A stretch of 64,000 bases of DNA from Nocardia uniformis NBRC 13702 (GCF_001613345.1 NZ_BDCE01000064.1:62001-126000); one strand, 5' to 3'; shown: positions 1 to 9,232, counted from the stretch's first letter. Numbers and translations are program-made. Notes: generated from the letters alone by a model not told the origin.

Positions 1-584
1 AACGGGCCGGTCTGCTTTTCGGTCTCTTCCTTGAATTCGACCCAGCTGTCGACGGGAGTGCCGTTGACGGCGGTCACCAGGTCGCCGCGTTGCAGCCCGG
101 CGCGCTGGGCGGGGCCGTCACCGGTGCAGTCCTGATATGTCTTATCGGGGTTCTCGGTGCGCACGCAGCTCATCGACCCCAGCTGCGTCTCCGGCGGCTG
201 CGTCAGATGCGGCAGTCCCCAACCGACCGCGAGGATCACAATGAGGATGTAGCCGAGCAGGAAGTTCATCGCGATGCCGCCGGACATGACGAACAGACGC
301 TTCCAGGTGGCCTGCCGGTACATGGCCCGGTCCAGATCCTCCGGCGCGATCTCGTCGAGGGCGGTCATACCCGCGATATCGCAGAAACCGCCCAGTGGCA
401 GCGCTTTCAGACCGTATTCGGTCTCGCCGCGGCGAAACGAGAACACACTCGGGCCGAAACCCACGAAGTACCGGCGCACCTTCATCCCGGTGGCCTGCGC
501 GGCCCACATATGGCCGCATTCGTGCAGCGCGACCGACAAGGTGATGCCGAGGGCGAACAGCGCGAACCCGATCGCGTAAACCAT
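1..584 (-). CDS. rip1: RIP metalloprotease (site-2 protease, M50), C-terminus outside window
   Basis: This is a membrane zinc metalloprotease that cleaves transmembrane anti-sigma factors and similar substrates inside the bilayer. The N-terminal 194 residues are visible. The first membrane segment carries the zinc motif HECGH near residue 20, followed by GFGPTVFSFRRG, and a PDZ region begins near residue 160 with GDLVTAVNGTPVDSW. ATG at 584 is the first start downstream of dxr and puts HExxH in the usual place. The gene follows dxr by about 20 bases on the same strand, the order known from mycobacteria (Rv2870c-Rv2869c). The reading frame is open to base 1, so the truncation is only the window edge. 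Confidence 0.93.
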   Translation of the reverse strand, partial: MVYAIGFALFALGITLSVALHECGHMWAAQATGMKVRRYFVGFGPSVFSFRRGETEYGLKALPLGGFCDIAGMTALDEIAPEDLDRAMYRQATWKRLFVMSGGIAMNFLLGYILIVILAVGWGLPHLTQPPETQLGSMSCVRTENPDKTYQDCTGDGPAQRAGLQRGDLVTAVNGTPVDSWVEFKEETEKQTGP

Positions 585-605
585 GCTGGTTTCGAACCCT
601 CCTAG

Positions 606-1745
606 CTAGCCGCGCACGAATGTGCGGGCGCACTCACGCGCCCACGTATCCGCCGCGAGCACCTCGTCCAAAGTACTGGGTTCCCCGGCCCACCGGTCGG
701 CGGACTCCACCACCCGGGCCACCGTGCGCACGATGTCCGGGAAACGAATCACGCCGTCGAGGAATGCCTGTACGGCGACTTCATTGGCGGCGTTGTAGAC
801 CGCCGTCACACATCCACCCGTCGTACCCGCCTGGCGCGCCAGTTCGACGGCCGGGAACACCGTATTGTCCACGGGCTCGAACGTCCACGTCGAGGCGGTC
901 GAGAAATCGCAGGCCGCCGCCGCGCCCGGCACCCGATCCGGCCAACCCAGCGCGAGCGCGATGGGCAGCTTCATATCGGGTGGACTGGCCTGGGCGAGAG
1001 TCGAGCCGTCGGTGAAGGTGACCATGGAATGCACAATGGACTGCGGATGCACGGTCACGTCGATGCGGTCGTAGGGGATGCCGAAGAGCAGATGCGTCTC
1101 GATGAGCTCCAGGCCCTTGTTCACCAGGCTGGCCGAGTTGAGGGTGTTCATCGGTCCCATGGACCAGGTCGGATGGGTCTTGGCCGCATCGGGATTCACC
1201 GATTCGAGCATGTCGGCGGTCCAGCCGCGGAACGGACCCCCGGAGGCGGTGAGCACCAGCCGATCCACCTCCTCGGCACGGCCGCCGCGCAAGCACTGCG
1301 CGAGCGCGGAATGCTCCGAATCCACCGGCACGATCTGGCCGGGCGCGGCGGCGCGAGTCACCAGGGAGCCGCCCGCGACGAGAGATTCCTTATTGGCCAG
1401 CGCCAGTCGCCGCCCGGATTCGAGGGTGGCGAGGGTCGGCTCCAGCCCGAGCGAGCCGACCAGTGCGTTGAGCACCACATCGGCGTCGGTGCGCCGCACC
1501 AGCTCGGTCGCGGCATGCGGACCGGCAAGCGCCACACCGAGTTTCGCGGCCGCCGCCGCATCGGCAACGGCCACATTGCGGGTACCGGTCTCGGCGATCT
1601 GGCGGGCCAGCAGTTCGGTATTGCCGCCGCGCGCGGCCAGACCAACCACTTCGAAACGATCGGGGTTGGCCGCGATGACCTCGAGGGCCTGGGTGCCAAT
1701 GGAACCGGTGCTGCCCAGCAGCAGAACTTTCACAACGTCGGACAC
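606..1745 (-). CDS. dxr: 1-deoxy-D-xylulose 5-phosphate reductoisomerase
   Basis: Converts DXP to 2-C-methyl-D-erythritol 4-phosphate with NADPH, the committed step of the MEP isoprenoid pathway. The 379 residues match the family length. Visible motifs are the nucleotide-binding [16 protein letters not shown] at residue 9, [10 protein letters not shown] near 115, the metal/substrate segments [13 protein letters not shown] near 140 and [22 protein letters not shown] near 190, and NAANEVAV near 320. It starts the dxr-rip1 operon. It is divergent from the DUF2631 gene, and about 120 bases between them can hold both promoters. Confidence 0.97.
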   Translation of the reverse strand: MSDVVKVLLLGSTGSIGTQALEVIAANPDRFEVVGLAARGGNTELLARQIAETGTRNVAVADAAAAAKLGVALAGPHAATELVRRTDADVVLNALVGSLGLEPTLATLESGRRLALANKESLVAGGSLVTRAAAPGQIVPVDSEHSALAQCLRGGRAEEVDRLVLTASGGPFRGWTADMLESVNPDAAKTHPTWSMGPMNTLNSASLVNKGLELIETHLLFGIPYDRIDVTVHPQSIVHSMVTFTDGSTLAQASPPDMKLPIALALGWPDRVPGAAAACDFSTASTWTFEPVDNTVFPAVELARQAGTTGGCVTAVYNAANEVAVQAFLDGVIRFPDIVRTVARVVESADRWAGEPSTLDEVLAADTWARECARTFVRG

Positions 1746-1864
1746 GCGCCCATTGTCTCCTGACTCGATTTCCCATACCCCACGCCGCCACCCTGCTGGC
1801 TACGACGACCGGTCGTATGCCACCATATTGACCAGCAATCGTATCGAGCCATGAAGGAGCGAAA

Positions 1865-2128
1865 GTGGCCACGGAACTGGAACCCGCCCACAGCGCCGGG
1901 GTCGTCACCAAGGTCGATCCGGCCGAGGTTCCTTCCGCCGCTTGGGGTTGGAGCGGCGAGTCGAAGCGCACCTTCCGCATTGCCGGTTGGTTCGTCGTCG
2001 TCGCCCTGCTGGCGATGATCATCGGCAATCACAGCGGCAAGATCGAGGACATCTACCTGGTGGGATTCGCCGCGCTGCTCGCGGGCATCCTGGTGCGCGA
2101 TTCGGTGCTGGCGCGTAAGCCGCGCTAG
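1865..2128 (+). CDS. DUF2631 small membrane protein
   Basis: An 87-residue protein with GTG start at 1865, 5 bases after a good ribosome-binding site (AAGGAGCG). The N-terminal third is soluble and carries SAAWGWSGES. It is followed by two predicted membrane helices (about residues 38-55 and 62-78) and a basic tail ARKPR. It matches the actinobacterial DUF2631 family that lies beside dxr in mycobacteria and relatives. No biochemical role is known. It ends 13 bases before a strong hairpin terminator. Confidence 0.85.
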   Translation: MATELEPAHSAGVVTKVDPAEVPSAAWGWSGESKRTFRIAGWFVVVALLAMIIGNHSGKIEDIYLVGFAALLAGILVRDSVLARKPR

Positions 2129-2140
2129 TTTCTCGAGCAT

Positions 2141-2185
2141 AGCGAAGCGGGCCGGATCACCACTGGTGATCCGGCCCGCTTCGCT
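2141..2185. terminator. Bidirectional hairpin terminator
   Basis: A perfect 21-bp inverted repeat (2141-2161 and 2165-2185) with a 3-base loop lies between the converging DUF2631 gene and the secreted-protein gene. It has no clear U tract on either side, as is common in high-GC actinobacteria. Confidence 0.85.
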
Positions 2186-2217
2186 GTGCAGAGCCCGAGA
2201 GTGGTTGAGCCTGAGAA

Positions 2218-2940
2218 TTACTGGTTCTCGGGGGCGTTGATGCGGTTGTGGAAACCGATGGCCACGATGATCGCGGCGGGCACACCGGTCAGCACCAGAC
2301 CAGCGGCGGCACCCAGCGGGATACCGATGGCCGCGCCGGCGAGGCAGCCGGCGATACCGGTCGCGCCGCCCAGGTCCAGCACCGGAATGCCCAGCACCAG
2401 GCCGCCGATGCCGCCGATGGCGCAACCCGCGCCGCCGCCGACGATGGTGCCGACCAGGGTGCCGATGGCGGTGATGATGCCGAACTGAGTGGCGGCCGCC
2501 GAAACGGCGTCATCGAAGGCTTCCTGCTTCACGACCGGCTTGACGGCGATCGGACGCGCGTCGGCCGGGTTCTTGCTCGGGGTCAGGGTGGCACGCAGCC
2601 CGTCGACGGCCGCGTTGATCGGGTACTCGACGTCATTGAGCGAGTAGCTCAGCGGGAACGCGGTCACGATATTGCCGAGGTCGTCGCGCACCGCGAACTG
2701 ACCGTTGTCGGTGGTCAACGAGCCGGCGGTGGTCTCCAGCACGATGGACTCACCCTCGAGGTGGGTGTTCCAGCCAATGCTGGGGGCGACCTGGTTGACG
2801 CCCTGGTTGATGCCGTCGATCAGGGACGGGATCACGCCCGGAGCGGGGGCCGGAGCCGGCTGCGCGTAAGAGGTGCCGGTGGCGATTCCGAGAGCCGCGA
2901 TGACCAGAGCCGAGGTGGCGGCGATTTTCTTGAGCTTCAT
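2218..2940 (-). CDS. Secreted protein with glycine/alanine-rich C-terminal hydrophobic domain
   Basis: A 240-residue protein. ATG 2940 is chosen because it opens directly into a signal peptide (MKLKKIAATSALVIAALG...) with a probable AQA cleavage site near residue 26; an upstream in-frame start would only add a basic tail. The mature part has a beta-rich middle (residues 45-130). From about 155 to the end it is a Gly/Ala/Ile-rich hydrophobic region with repeated GGG/GIGG turns that could insert in a membrane or the mycomembrane. Proteins of this build are common in Nocardia. I do not recognise a function. Confidence 0.8.
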   Translation of the reverse strand: MKLKKIAATSALVIAALGIATGTSYAQPAPAPAPGVIPSLIDGINQGVNQVAPSIGWNTHLEGESIVLETTAGSLTTDNGQFAVRDDLGNIVTAFPLSYSLNDVEYPINAAVDGLRATLTPSKNPADARPIAVKPVVKQEAFDDAVSAAATQFGIITAIGTLVGTIVGGGAGCAIGGIGGLVLGIPVLDLGGATGIAGCLAGAAIGIPLGAAAGLVLTGVPAAIIVAIGFHNRINAPENQ

Positions 2941-3212
2941 ATGCGTGCGTCGCTTTCGAACAACGGTGCGCGCTACCAACTTCTGGAGCACGGGGCCTCG
3001 GTGAGCACCCATGGTCAAGTGTCCAGAAGATTGTTGCTGAGATGTAACTTAGAAAGCCATAAGCGTTAGGAAAGTATCAAGAAGAACAGACTTCAGGTAC
3101 GAAACGCTTTGAGATGGACAGGCTTTCAGTCCCTACGGGGACGACTATGATCCGCACCACAAATAATCCGAAACTGGACATTTGCGGCGTGGCTCACAGG
3201 ATATAAATGCAG

Positions 3213-3929
3213 CTAGCGGCCTCGGCGACGCGGGTTCTTCTGCCCCGAGGCACGGCTTCGCCCACCCGTGTCGCGCTTGCCGACACCGGTTCGGGCACCA
3301 CCGCGCTCAGGCTTCTTCACCTTGGACTTTTTCGGCTGCTCAACGGTTGCCGCACGTCCGGAGGGTGAACGGGAGCTGCGCTCGGTCCGCCCGCGCACGA
3401 TTCCGACGAACTCCTCGGTGATATCGGAGGTCGAGTCCACCGGCCAAGCCAGGGCCACCTCGGTCTCGGGCATATCGGTCACCGTCCGGTAGACGGTGTC
3501 CTTGCGGTGATGCAGCCGGGCTATGGAATGCGGCACGATGGCCACCCCGACATTGGCGGCCACCAGTTCGATGGCGTCGACCGCGCCATCCAGATCCGAG
3601 GTGTCCTGAATCCGCTCATCGGCCAGCTCCGCGGTACTCACCTGGTCGAAGACCGAGATGGGGTGATCCTTCGGGACCACGACGACCGGCACCTCGCGAT
3701 AGAGCGGAATGGCGTGCATCCCGTCACGGTTGATGGGTAAGCGGACGAAGCACATATCGACGCGTCCATCGCGCAGCGCGGCGTCCTGCTCCCCCTGCGC
3801 GACGCCGACCAGTTCCAGTGGCCGCTCGGGAAACCGCTCCCGCCACTTGCGTTCCCACTTGGTCGGGGTGACGCCGGGGACGAACCCGACCCGCAGCACG
3901 GGAGCGTCGGATGGCGCGTGGTCACTCAT
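3213..3929 (-). CDS. LysR-type effector-binding domain protein without DNA-binding domain
   Basis: A 238-residue protein starting at MSDHAPSDAPVLRVGFVPG. Residues 10-190 resemble the periplasmic-binding-like effector domain of LysR regulators (VGFVPGVTPTKW, DGRVDMCFVRLPI, VPKDHPI, GVAIVPHSIARL). The usual N-terminal helix-turn-helix is absent. The last 60 residues are Arg/Lys/Gly-rich and disordered. It is divergent from the DUF5997 gene with about 60 bases between, an arrangement known in other actinomycetes. It may sense a ligand or regulate through a partner. The basic tail could bind nucleic acid. Confidence 0.75.
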   Translation of the reverse strand: MSDHAPSDAPVLRVGFVPGVTPTKWERKWRERFPERPLELVGVAQGEQDAALRDGRVDMCFVRLPINRDGMHAIPLYREVPVVVVPKDHPISVFDQVSTAELADERIQDTSDLDGAVDAIELVAANVGVAIVPHSIARLHHRKDTVYRTVTDMPETEVALAWPVDSTSDITEEFVGIVRGRTERSSRSPSGRAATVEQPKKSKVKKPERGGARTGVGKRDTGGRSRASGQKNPRRRGR

Positions 3930-3990
3930 TCCCGAAAGCGTATTGCACCGCCGGGAAAGCTCGGGCAACCCGGCCCGATAGGCTTACTCG

Positions 3991-4404
3991 GTGAGCCCGG
4001 ACCAGAAATCGCAGACCATGAAGCCGCTGACAGCGGCCACCAAGCTCGGCATCTACCTCCCCGCGACCCCGGAGGAGTTCCGCAGCAACCCGATTTCACG
4101 CGCTCAGCTCGAGGAACTCCGCACCAATCCCCCGCAGTGGCTGATCGACCTGCGCAGCACCGGCCCGTTCCCACGCGATATCACCGCCAAGAAGCTCGGC
4201 ATCACCAATAGCGGCCTGTCCCGCGCCGAGATCTCCGACGCGCTCACCGCCGCCGAAATCGCCGAACTGATCGCCGACCCGCCGGAGTGGCTCATCCGCG
4301 AACGCAAGAACGCCGCCGATGTCCGCGCCGAAGAGGCCCGGGTCAAGGCGCAGCGCGAGGAACGGCGCCTCGCCTCCAACCGCCCGGCCAAGAATCGTTT
4401 CTGA
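3991..4404 (+). CDS. DUF5997 family protein
   Basis: A 137-residue protein. GTG 3991 is used; an ATG at 4018 (MKPLTAATKLGIYLP) is an alternative. The sequence holds two similar helical blocks, each with a PPxWL motif (NPPQWLIDLR near residue 48 and DPPEWLIRERK near 100). A charged coiled tail (VRAEEARVKAQREERR) ends in KNRF. This agrees with DUF5997 proteins found opposite LysR-effector-domain genes. The function is unknown; the repeated helical blocks suggest protein or nucleic-acid binding. Confidence 0.75.
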   Translation: MSPDQKSQTMKPLTAATKLGIYLPATPEEFRSNPISRAQLEELRTNPPQWLIDLRSTGPFPRDITAKKLGITNSGLSRAEISDALTAAEIAELIADPPEWLIRERKNAADVRAEEARVKAQREERRLASNRPAKNRF

Positions 4405-4498
4405 CTGCCTCCCAGCGCGCGTTTTCGGCCACGGCATGATGTGCTGAGCCGGATACAGTAGGCGCCGTCCGCGGCGCGACCGCGGTGAGGAGACAACG

Positions 4499-4537
4499 AT
4501 GTCGGACCTGACGCACGCCGAAAAGACCGCGCGATGA
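4499..4537 (+). CDS. 12-codon leader ORF coupled to the SDR gene
   Basis: ATG 4499 lies 5-8 bases after a strong GGTGAGGAGA site and opens a 12-residue peptide, MSDLTHAEKTAR. Its stop overlaps the SDR start (ATGA at 4534-4537). The SDR ATG has no ribosome-binding site of its own, so translation may depend on this leader. It could instead be a relic of a longer N-terminus. Confidence 0.4.
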   Translation: MSDLTHAEKTAR

Positions 4538-5292
4538 CCTCGCAGCAGTCCGTATTCATCAGCGGGGCCGCCGCCGGAATCGGCCGGGCCATCGCCGAAC
4601 GCTTCGCGGCGGGCGGCTGGCTGGTGGGCCGATACGATATCGACGAGGCCGCGGTGCGGGCCGCCGGATCCGGTCCCGCCGGGCGGCTGGATGTCACCGA
4701 CCCCGCGTCATGGACCCGGTCCCTGACCGAATTCCACAATGCCGCAGGACGATTGGACGTTCTGGTCAACAATGCGGGCATCCTGACCTCCGGTTCCTTC
4801 ACCGGCATCCCCCTGGCCCGACACCACCAGATCATCGACGTGAACGTCAACGGCCTACTGAGCGGCTGCCATCTGGCCTTCGATCACCTGAGGAACACCC
4901 CCGGCGCCCAGGTGATCAACCTCTGCTCCGCCTCGGCGTTCTACGGCCAACCCGGTCTGGTGTCCTACGCCGCCAGCAAGTCGGCGGTAGCCAGCATCAC
5001 CGAGGGGCTGGACCTGGAATGGCGGACCCACGGCATAACCGTTCGCGATATCCAGCCGTCCTTCGTCTCCACCGCCATGGCCCGAGCCGCCGGCGAGGCA
5101 GGAGCTTTGGCCCGCCTCGGCGTGCACCTCACCCCGGAGGACATCGCCGAGGCGGTCTGGCGCACCGCCCACCGCCGACCCGGCAGAGTTCACATTCCCG
5201 TCGGCCCGCACGCCCGCATTCTGGGTCCGGCCACCCGACTGGCCCCCGCCCGCCTGGCACGAGCCGCCGCGGCGTTCATCGCCAGGGCCTGA
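4534..5292 (+). CDS. Short-chain dehydrogenase/reductase
   Basis: A 252-residue classical SDR, an NAD(P)-dependent alcohol/carbonyl oxidoreductase of unknown substrate. The nucleotide motif is SGAAAGIG (residues 8-15) in place of TGxxxGIG. The structural NNAG lies near residue 80, and the catalytic set is Ser near 132 plus YAASK near 148-152. The C-terminal 40 residues are Ala/Pro/Arg-rich. The start at 4534 overlaps the stop of a 12-codon leader. No neighbours suggest a pathway. Confidence 0.9.
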   Translation: MTSQQSVFISGAAAGIGRAIAERFAAGGWLVGRYDIDEAAVRAAGSGPAGRLDVTDPASWTRSLTEFHNAAGRLDVLVNNAGILTSGSFTGIPLARHHQIIDVNVNGLLSGCHLAFDHLRNTPGAQVINLCSASAFYGQPGLVSYAASKSAVASITEGLDLEWRTHGITVRDIQPSFVSTAMARAAGEAGALARLGVHLTPEDIAEAVWRTAHRRPGRVHIPVGPHARILGPATRLAPARLARAAAAFIARA

Positions 5293-5331
5293 CGCCGCAC
5301 CCCTTCAGCGGCCGAGCGGCGCCGGACAGGG

Positions 5332-6198
5332 TCAGCCGCCCGGCGGGCCGAGATACTGGCCGGGATGTTGCTGCGGGTACGCGCCGGGGTACTGGGGGTA
5401 GCCACCAGGGTACTGCGGGTAGCTGGGTGCGGGCTTGAAGTACGCGCCCGATCGCCCATTCCAGAGCAGGACTACGGCACCGAGGCCGACCGCCCACACC
5501 AGGAAGTTGATGGCGGTGGTGATTGCCGTGTCCCCGGCTCCGGGTAGGAAGAGAGCGACCACGGCGAACAGCATGGAGACCGTGTACAGGCCGAAGAAGA
5601 CGGTGGCGGTGATTCGCGCCCAATTCTTGCCGGCCCGGTTGGCAAAGGCCATCCACAGCCACAGTCCGACCGAGATCAAGGTGACCACGACCCCGCCTGC
5701 GAACGAGGCGGTAATGATGGTGTCGAGCTGGTCGTCGGTCAAGGCACCGTCGGAGGTCCGCAGTGTGTCTTCTCGCACTGTCGCCAGCTGTGTCAAGCCG
5801 AACAGCAGGCCGAGGACGGTGAGCACCGCACCGGCCAGCATCAGGTAGAAGGCATTCATCACCGGTGGCGGTGGCGCCGACGGGACGGGTGCGGGCGCAC
5901 CCGAATAGGGCTGCGGCGCACCGGGATACGGCTGGTACGTACCCTGGTGGATGGCCGGGTCCTGGTACTGCGGCGGCGACGCCTGGTACGGCGACTGATA
6001 TTGCGGCTGCTGGTACGGCGACTGGTACTGCGGCGGCGGCTGGTACGGCTGCGGCGGCTGGTACGGCTGCGGCGACGGCTCGTACTGCGACGGCTCGTAC
6101 GGCTGCGGTGGTTGCTGCTGCTGCGACTCGTACGCCTGCGGCGGTTGCTGCTGCTGCGGCTGGTACGGCGACTGCGACTGCGGCGGTTCGTTGGTCAT
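5332..6198 (-). CDS. Pro/Gln/Tyr-rich tail plus multi-pass membrane protein
   Basis: A 288-residue protein. Residues 1-110 are a low-complexity Pro/Gln/Tyr region with many PYQP/PQY units. Residues 115-250 hold about four membrane helices (AFYLMLAGAVLTVLGLLFGL, TASFAGGVVVTLISVGLWLW, ITATVFFGLYTVSMLFAVVALF, INFLVWAVGLGAVVLLW). A second Pro/Tyr/Gly tail (YPQYPGGYPQYPGAY) follows. This architecture is widespread in Nocardia and mycobacteria without a fixed function. The repeats use CAG/CCG/TAC codons and create long spurious antisense reading frames. Confidence 0.8.
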   Translation of the reverse strand: MTNEPPQSQSPYQPQQQQPPQAYESQQQQPPQPYEPSQYEPSPQPYQPPQPYQPPPQYQSPYQQPQYQSPYQASPPQYQDPAIHQGTYQPYPGAPQPYSGAPAPVPSAPPPPVMNAFYLMLAGAVLTVLGLLFGLTQLATVREDTLRTSDGALTDDQLDTIITASFAGGVVVTLISVGLWLWMAFANRAGKNWARITATVFFGLYTVSMLFAVVALFLPGAGDTAITTAINFLVWAVGLGAVVLLWNGRSGAYFKPAPSYPQYPGGYPQYPGAYPQQHPGQYLGPPGG

Positions 6199-6282
6199 GG
6201 CGCTCCCCCTCGACGTTGATCTCGGTGGAGCATATCGGCCGGGCACAGGTCGGCGTGCGGGAGCAATCTTCCGGCATCTAGT

Positions 6283-6933
6283 ATGCAAGTTGTGTCCAAG
6301 ACGTATTCGAGCGCTGAGCGGGCCTACCTGGAAGTCAAAGAGCGCATTCTGGGCGGGGTGCTGCCGGGCGGTGAGCTGGTCAGTGAGAACGAGATCGCGG
6401 GCGAACTCGGAATGTCGCGGACACCGGTGCGGGAGGCGTTCCTGCGGCTCGAGACCGAGGGGTGGATGCGGCTGTATCCGAAGCGCGGCGCACTGGTGGT
6501 ACCCGTACCACCGAACGAGGCCGAGGATGTGGCGCATGCGCGGTATGTGGTGGAGACAGCCGCGGTGCGGGCGCTGGCGGTGAGTGATCGAGCCGGGCTC
6601 ATGGCGGAGCTACGCGCTTCACTGCAGCGGCAGCGAGCGCTCGCCGAGGTACCGGATTTCGATGAATTCGCCGTGGTGGACGCCGATTTCCATCGTGCGT
6701 ACGTGGTGGCGGCGGGGAATCCATTGCTGACGGGTTTCTACGACTCACTGCGTGAGCGGCAGCGGCGGATGAACAGTGCGGCGCTGCGGCACGGTGGAAT
6801 CGATACCGGCCGGATTATCGAACAGCACCAGCGACTGGCGGATCTGATCGAGGCCGGGGACCCGGACCGCTTCGCGAGCGGGCTGGCAGCTCATCTGACC
6901 CAGGTGCACGGTGTCGCCCTGCGGGGTCTGTGA
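6283..6933 (+). CDS. GntR-family (FCD) transcriptional regulator
   Basis: A 216-residue regulator. A winged HTH occupies residues 8-75 (GGELVSENEIAGELGMSRTPVREAFLRLE), followed by an all-helical FCD ligand domain with the metal-binding acidic/His positions DADFHRAY near 127 and HLTQVHG near the end. Its stop overlaps the start of the MFS gene, so the two form an operon and it probably controls the transporter. The start codon lies inside GCAT-CTAGT-ATGC, which could be an autoregulatory site. Confidence 0.9.
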   Translation: MQVVSKTYSSAERAYLEVKERILGGVLPGGELVSENEIAGELGMSRTPVREAFLRLETEGWMRLYPKRGALVVPVPPNEAEDVAHARYVVETAAVRALAVSDRAGLMAELRASLQRQRALAEVPDFDEFAVVDADFHRAYVVAAGNPLLTGFYDSLRERQRRMNSAALRHGGIDTGRIIEQHQRLADLIEAGDPDRFASGLAAHLTQVHGVALRGL

Positions 6934-8150
6934 TGGCCACACTGACAACCGTCGAACACCACCCGGCACGCACGTCCACCCGCGCCTGGTGGTCCGTCGC
7001 GGCCACCATATTCGCGATCGCCTGGGGCGGAAACGAGTTCACGCCGCTGCTGGTGATGTACAAACAGGACGGACTACCGCTCACCACGGTGGATCTTCTG
7101 CTGTTCGAGTACGTCTTGGGCATCGTGCCCGCACTCCTGATCGGCGGCCCGCTGTCGGACCGCTACGGCCGCCGCCCGCTCATGCGCCCCGCTCCCCTGG
7201 TCGCCGCGGCCGGATCGCTGCTGCTGGCCTTCGGATCCGATTCCGTGCCAATGCTTTCCGCGGGCCGGGTATTGAGCGGTGTAGCCCTCGGACTGGCCAT
7301 GGCCGTCGGCAGCAGCTGGCTCAAGGAACTCTCACAGCCACCGTTCGCATCCGAAACCGCCGCGGGCACCGGGGCGCGCCGGTCGGCGATGAGCCTGACC
7401 GGTGGATTCGCGGTGGGAGCCGGTGTCGCTGGCGTGCTGGCGCAATGGGCTCCGCTGCCGGAAACGCTGACCTATCTGATCAATGCGGCGCTCTGTGTCG
7501 CCGCGGCGGCCTGGCTGGCACGCATCCCGGAAACCGCGGCACCCCAGCCGAATCCGACACGCCTGGTGGACGACCTGAAGGTTCCGGCCGCCGGGCATCG
7601 GCGTTTCCGCTTCATCGCGCTACCCATCGCCCTGTGGCTGTTCACTTCCTCCGCAACGGCATACGCCATCATGCCCACCCTCATGATGCCCCGCGTACAC
7701 AGCGCGCCCATCGCGTTCTCGGCCCTGATCACGGTGATCATGCTGGGTTGCGGCTTCGCCATCCAATCGGTCGCCCGTCGGATCGACCGGCCCGGCACCA
7801 TTCGCGGCGCGGTCCTCGCCCTGGTCCTGATCGCCTGCGGAATGGGTTCGGCCGCACTGAATTCCAGCATCCTCACGCTGTGGGCGACGATCGCCACCGC
7901 GGTCCTGCTCGGTGCGGGCTTCGGCATCGGCATGGTCGCCGGGCTCCAGGAAATCGAACGGATCGCCCGCCCCGGCGATCTCGCGGGTCTGACCGCTGTC
8001 TTCTACTCGGTTTCCTATCTGGGTTTCGGTGTCCCCGCCCTGATGGCCACCCTGCACATTGCCGGAATCGGCTATCCGGCAATGTTCACCGTCGCGGCGC
8101 TGCTGGCGGCGAGCAGCCTGGCTCTGCTCGCGCACGGTCGCCGCGGCTGA
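6930..8150 (+). CDS. MFS transporter
   Basis: A 406-residue major facilitator transporter with about 12 predicted helices. The loop 2-3 signature GGPLSDRYGRRPLMRPAPL lies near residue 73. The start is GTG 6930 or ATG 6933, overlapping the GntR stop (TGATG), so the two are co-transcribed. The substrate is not evident. The coupling to a FCD-type GntR suggests a small organic acid or aromatic compound. Confidence 0.88.
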   Translation: MMATLTTVEHHPARTSTRAWWSVAATIFAIAWGGNEFTPLLVMYKQDGLPLTTVDLLLFEYVLGIVPALLIGGPLSDRYGRRPLMRPAPLVAAAGSLLLAFGSDSVPMLSAGRVLSGVALGLAMAVGSSWLKELSQPPFASETAAGTGARRSAMSLTGGFAVGAGVAGVLAQWAPLPETLTYLINAALCVAAAAWLARIPETAAPQPNPTRLVDDLKVPAAGHRRFRFIALPIALWLFTSSATAYAIMPTLMMPRVHSAPIAFSALITVIMLGCGFAIQSVARRIDRPGTIRGAVLALVLIACGMGSAALNSSILTLWATIATAVLLGAGFGIGMVAGLQEIERIARPGDLAGLTAVFYSVSYLGFGVPALMATLHIAGIGYPAMFTVAALLAASSLALLAHGRRG

Positions 8151-8164
8151 CACCTCCGAACTCG

Positions 8165-9232
8165 TCAGTCGGACGCGACCAATGCGACGGCACGACGCGC
8201 GATGGCACCGCCGAGCTCCGCGGTTGTGGCGGTACCACCGAGGTCCGGTGTGCGGATCTGCCCGTCGCGCAGGACATCGCACACCGCACGATCCACCGCG
8301 GTAGCCGCGGCATGCTCACCGAGATGATCGAGTAGCATGGCTCCGGCGAGGATCTGTGCGACCGGATTGGCGATACCCTGTCCGGCGATATCGGGGGCGC
8401 TGCCGTGCACCGCCTCGAACATCGACGGCACCGTGCGGTCGGGGTTGATATTGCCGGAGGGGGCGAGGCCGAGCCCGCCGGTCACGGCCGCGGCGAGGTC
8501 GGACAGGATGTCGCCGAACAGATTCGACCCGACGATCACATCCAGCCGATCGGGGTGCAGCACGATTTCGGCGGCCAGCGCGTCCACATGCATCTCCCGG
8601 GTGGACACCTGCGGATATTCCTTGGCAATGCGCTCGAATACGCTGTCCCAATACGGCATCGAGTGCAGCAGCCCATTCGATTTGGTGGCCGAGCACAGGC
8701 GGCCGCCGCGTTCGGCGGCGCGTTCGAAGGCGTACCGAATGATGCGTTCACAGCCCACCCGCGTGAATACCGACTCCTGCAGGACGAATTCGTCCGGACG
8801 GCCGGGGTTGTGCATTCCGCCTATGGCGGAATACTCACCCTCCGAATTCTCTCGCACGATCAGGATGTCCAGATCCTCGGCGGTGCGGTCGCGCAGCGCC
8901 GATTCGGTGCCGGGCAGCAGCCGGACCGGACGCAGGTTCACGTACTGGCCGAAGGCCCGACGCAGCGGAATGAGCAACCCCCACAACGACACATGGTCGG
9001 GGACGCCCGGAAATCCGACCGCGCCGAGCAGGATCGCATCGCATCCGGCCAGCTGTTCGGGAGCGTCGGCGGGCATCATCGCGCCGGTGCGCAGGTAGTT
9101 CTCGCACGACCAGTCGAATTCTGTCCATTCGATCCCGGGCACCACCGCATCGAGCACTGCGACCGCCTCGGCGGTCACATCGACGCCGATACCGTCGCCG
9201 GGAATCGTCGCGATTCGGTAGGTCTGTTTCAC
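8165..9232 (-). CDS. Tartrate/D-malate dehydrogenase-type beta-decarboxylating dehydrogenase
   Basis: A 355-residue isocitrate/isopropylmalate dehydrogenase-family protein. Features are IPGDGIG at residue 9, DHVSLWGLLIPLRR near 80 (typical of the tartrate/D-malate branch), VRENSEGEYSAIGG near 135 with the substrate-binding region, the catalytic Lys in SATKSNGL near 190, the metal-binding Asp in GSNLFGDILSDLAA near 240, and the NAD motif HGSAPDIAGQGIANP. GTG 9232 overlaps the stop of the upstream aldehyde dehydrogenase (GTGA), so translation is coupled. It likely oxidatively decarboxylates a C4 hydroxydiacid in this catabolic cluster. Confidence 0.88.
   Translation of the reverse strand: MKQTYRIATIPGDGIGVDVTAEAVAVLDAVVPGIEWTEFDWSCENYLRTGAMMPADAPEQLAGCDAILLGAVGFPGVPDHVSLWGLLIPLRRAFGQYVNLRPVRLLPGTESALRDRTAEDLDILIVRENSEGEYSAIGGMHNPGRPDEFVLQESVFTRVGCERIIRYAFERAAERGGRLCSATKSNGLLHSMPYWDSVFERIAKEYPQVSTREMHVDALAAEIVLHPDRLDVIVGSNLFGDILSDLAAAVTGGLGLAPSGNINPDRTVPSMFEAVHGSAPDIAGQGIANPVAQILAGAMLLDHLGEHAAATAVDRAVCDVLRDGQIRTPDLGGTATTAELGGAIARRAVALVASD

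Noticed and set aside
5865-6281. Long plus-strand reading frames rich in Ala/Thr/Arg or Leu/Arg opposite the Pro/Gln protein
   Set aside because: They are antisense shadows of the CAG/CCG/TAC repeat codons and show no ribosome-binding site or family pattern.
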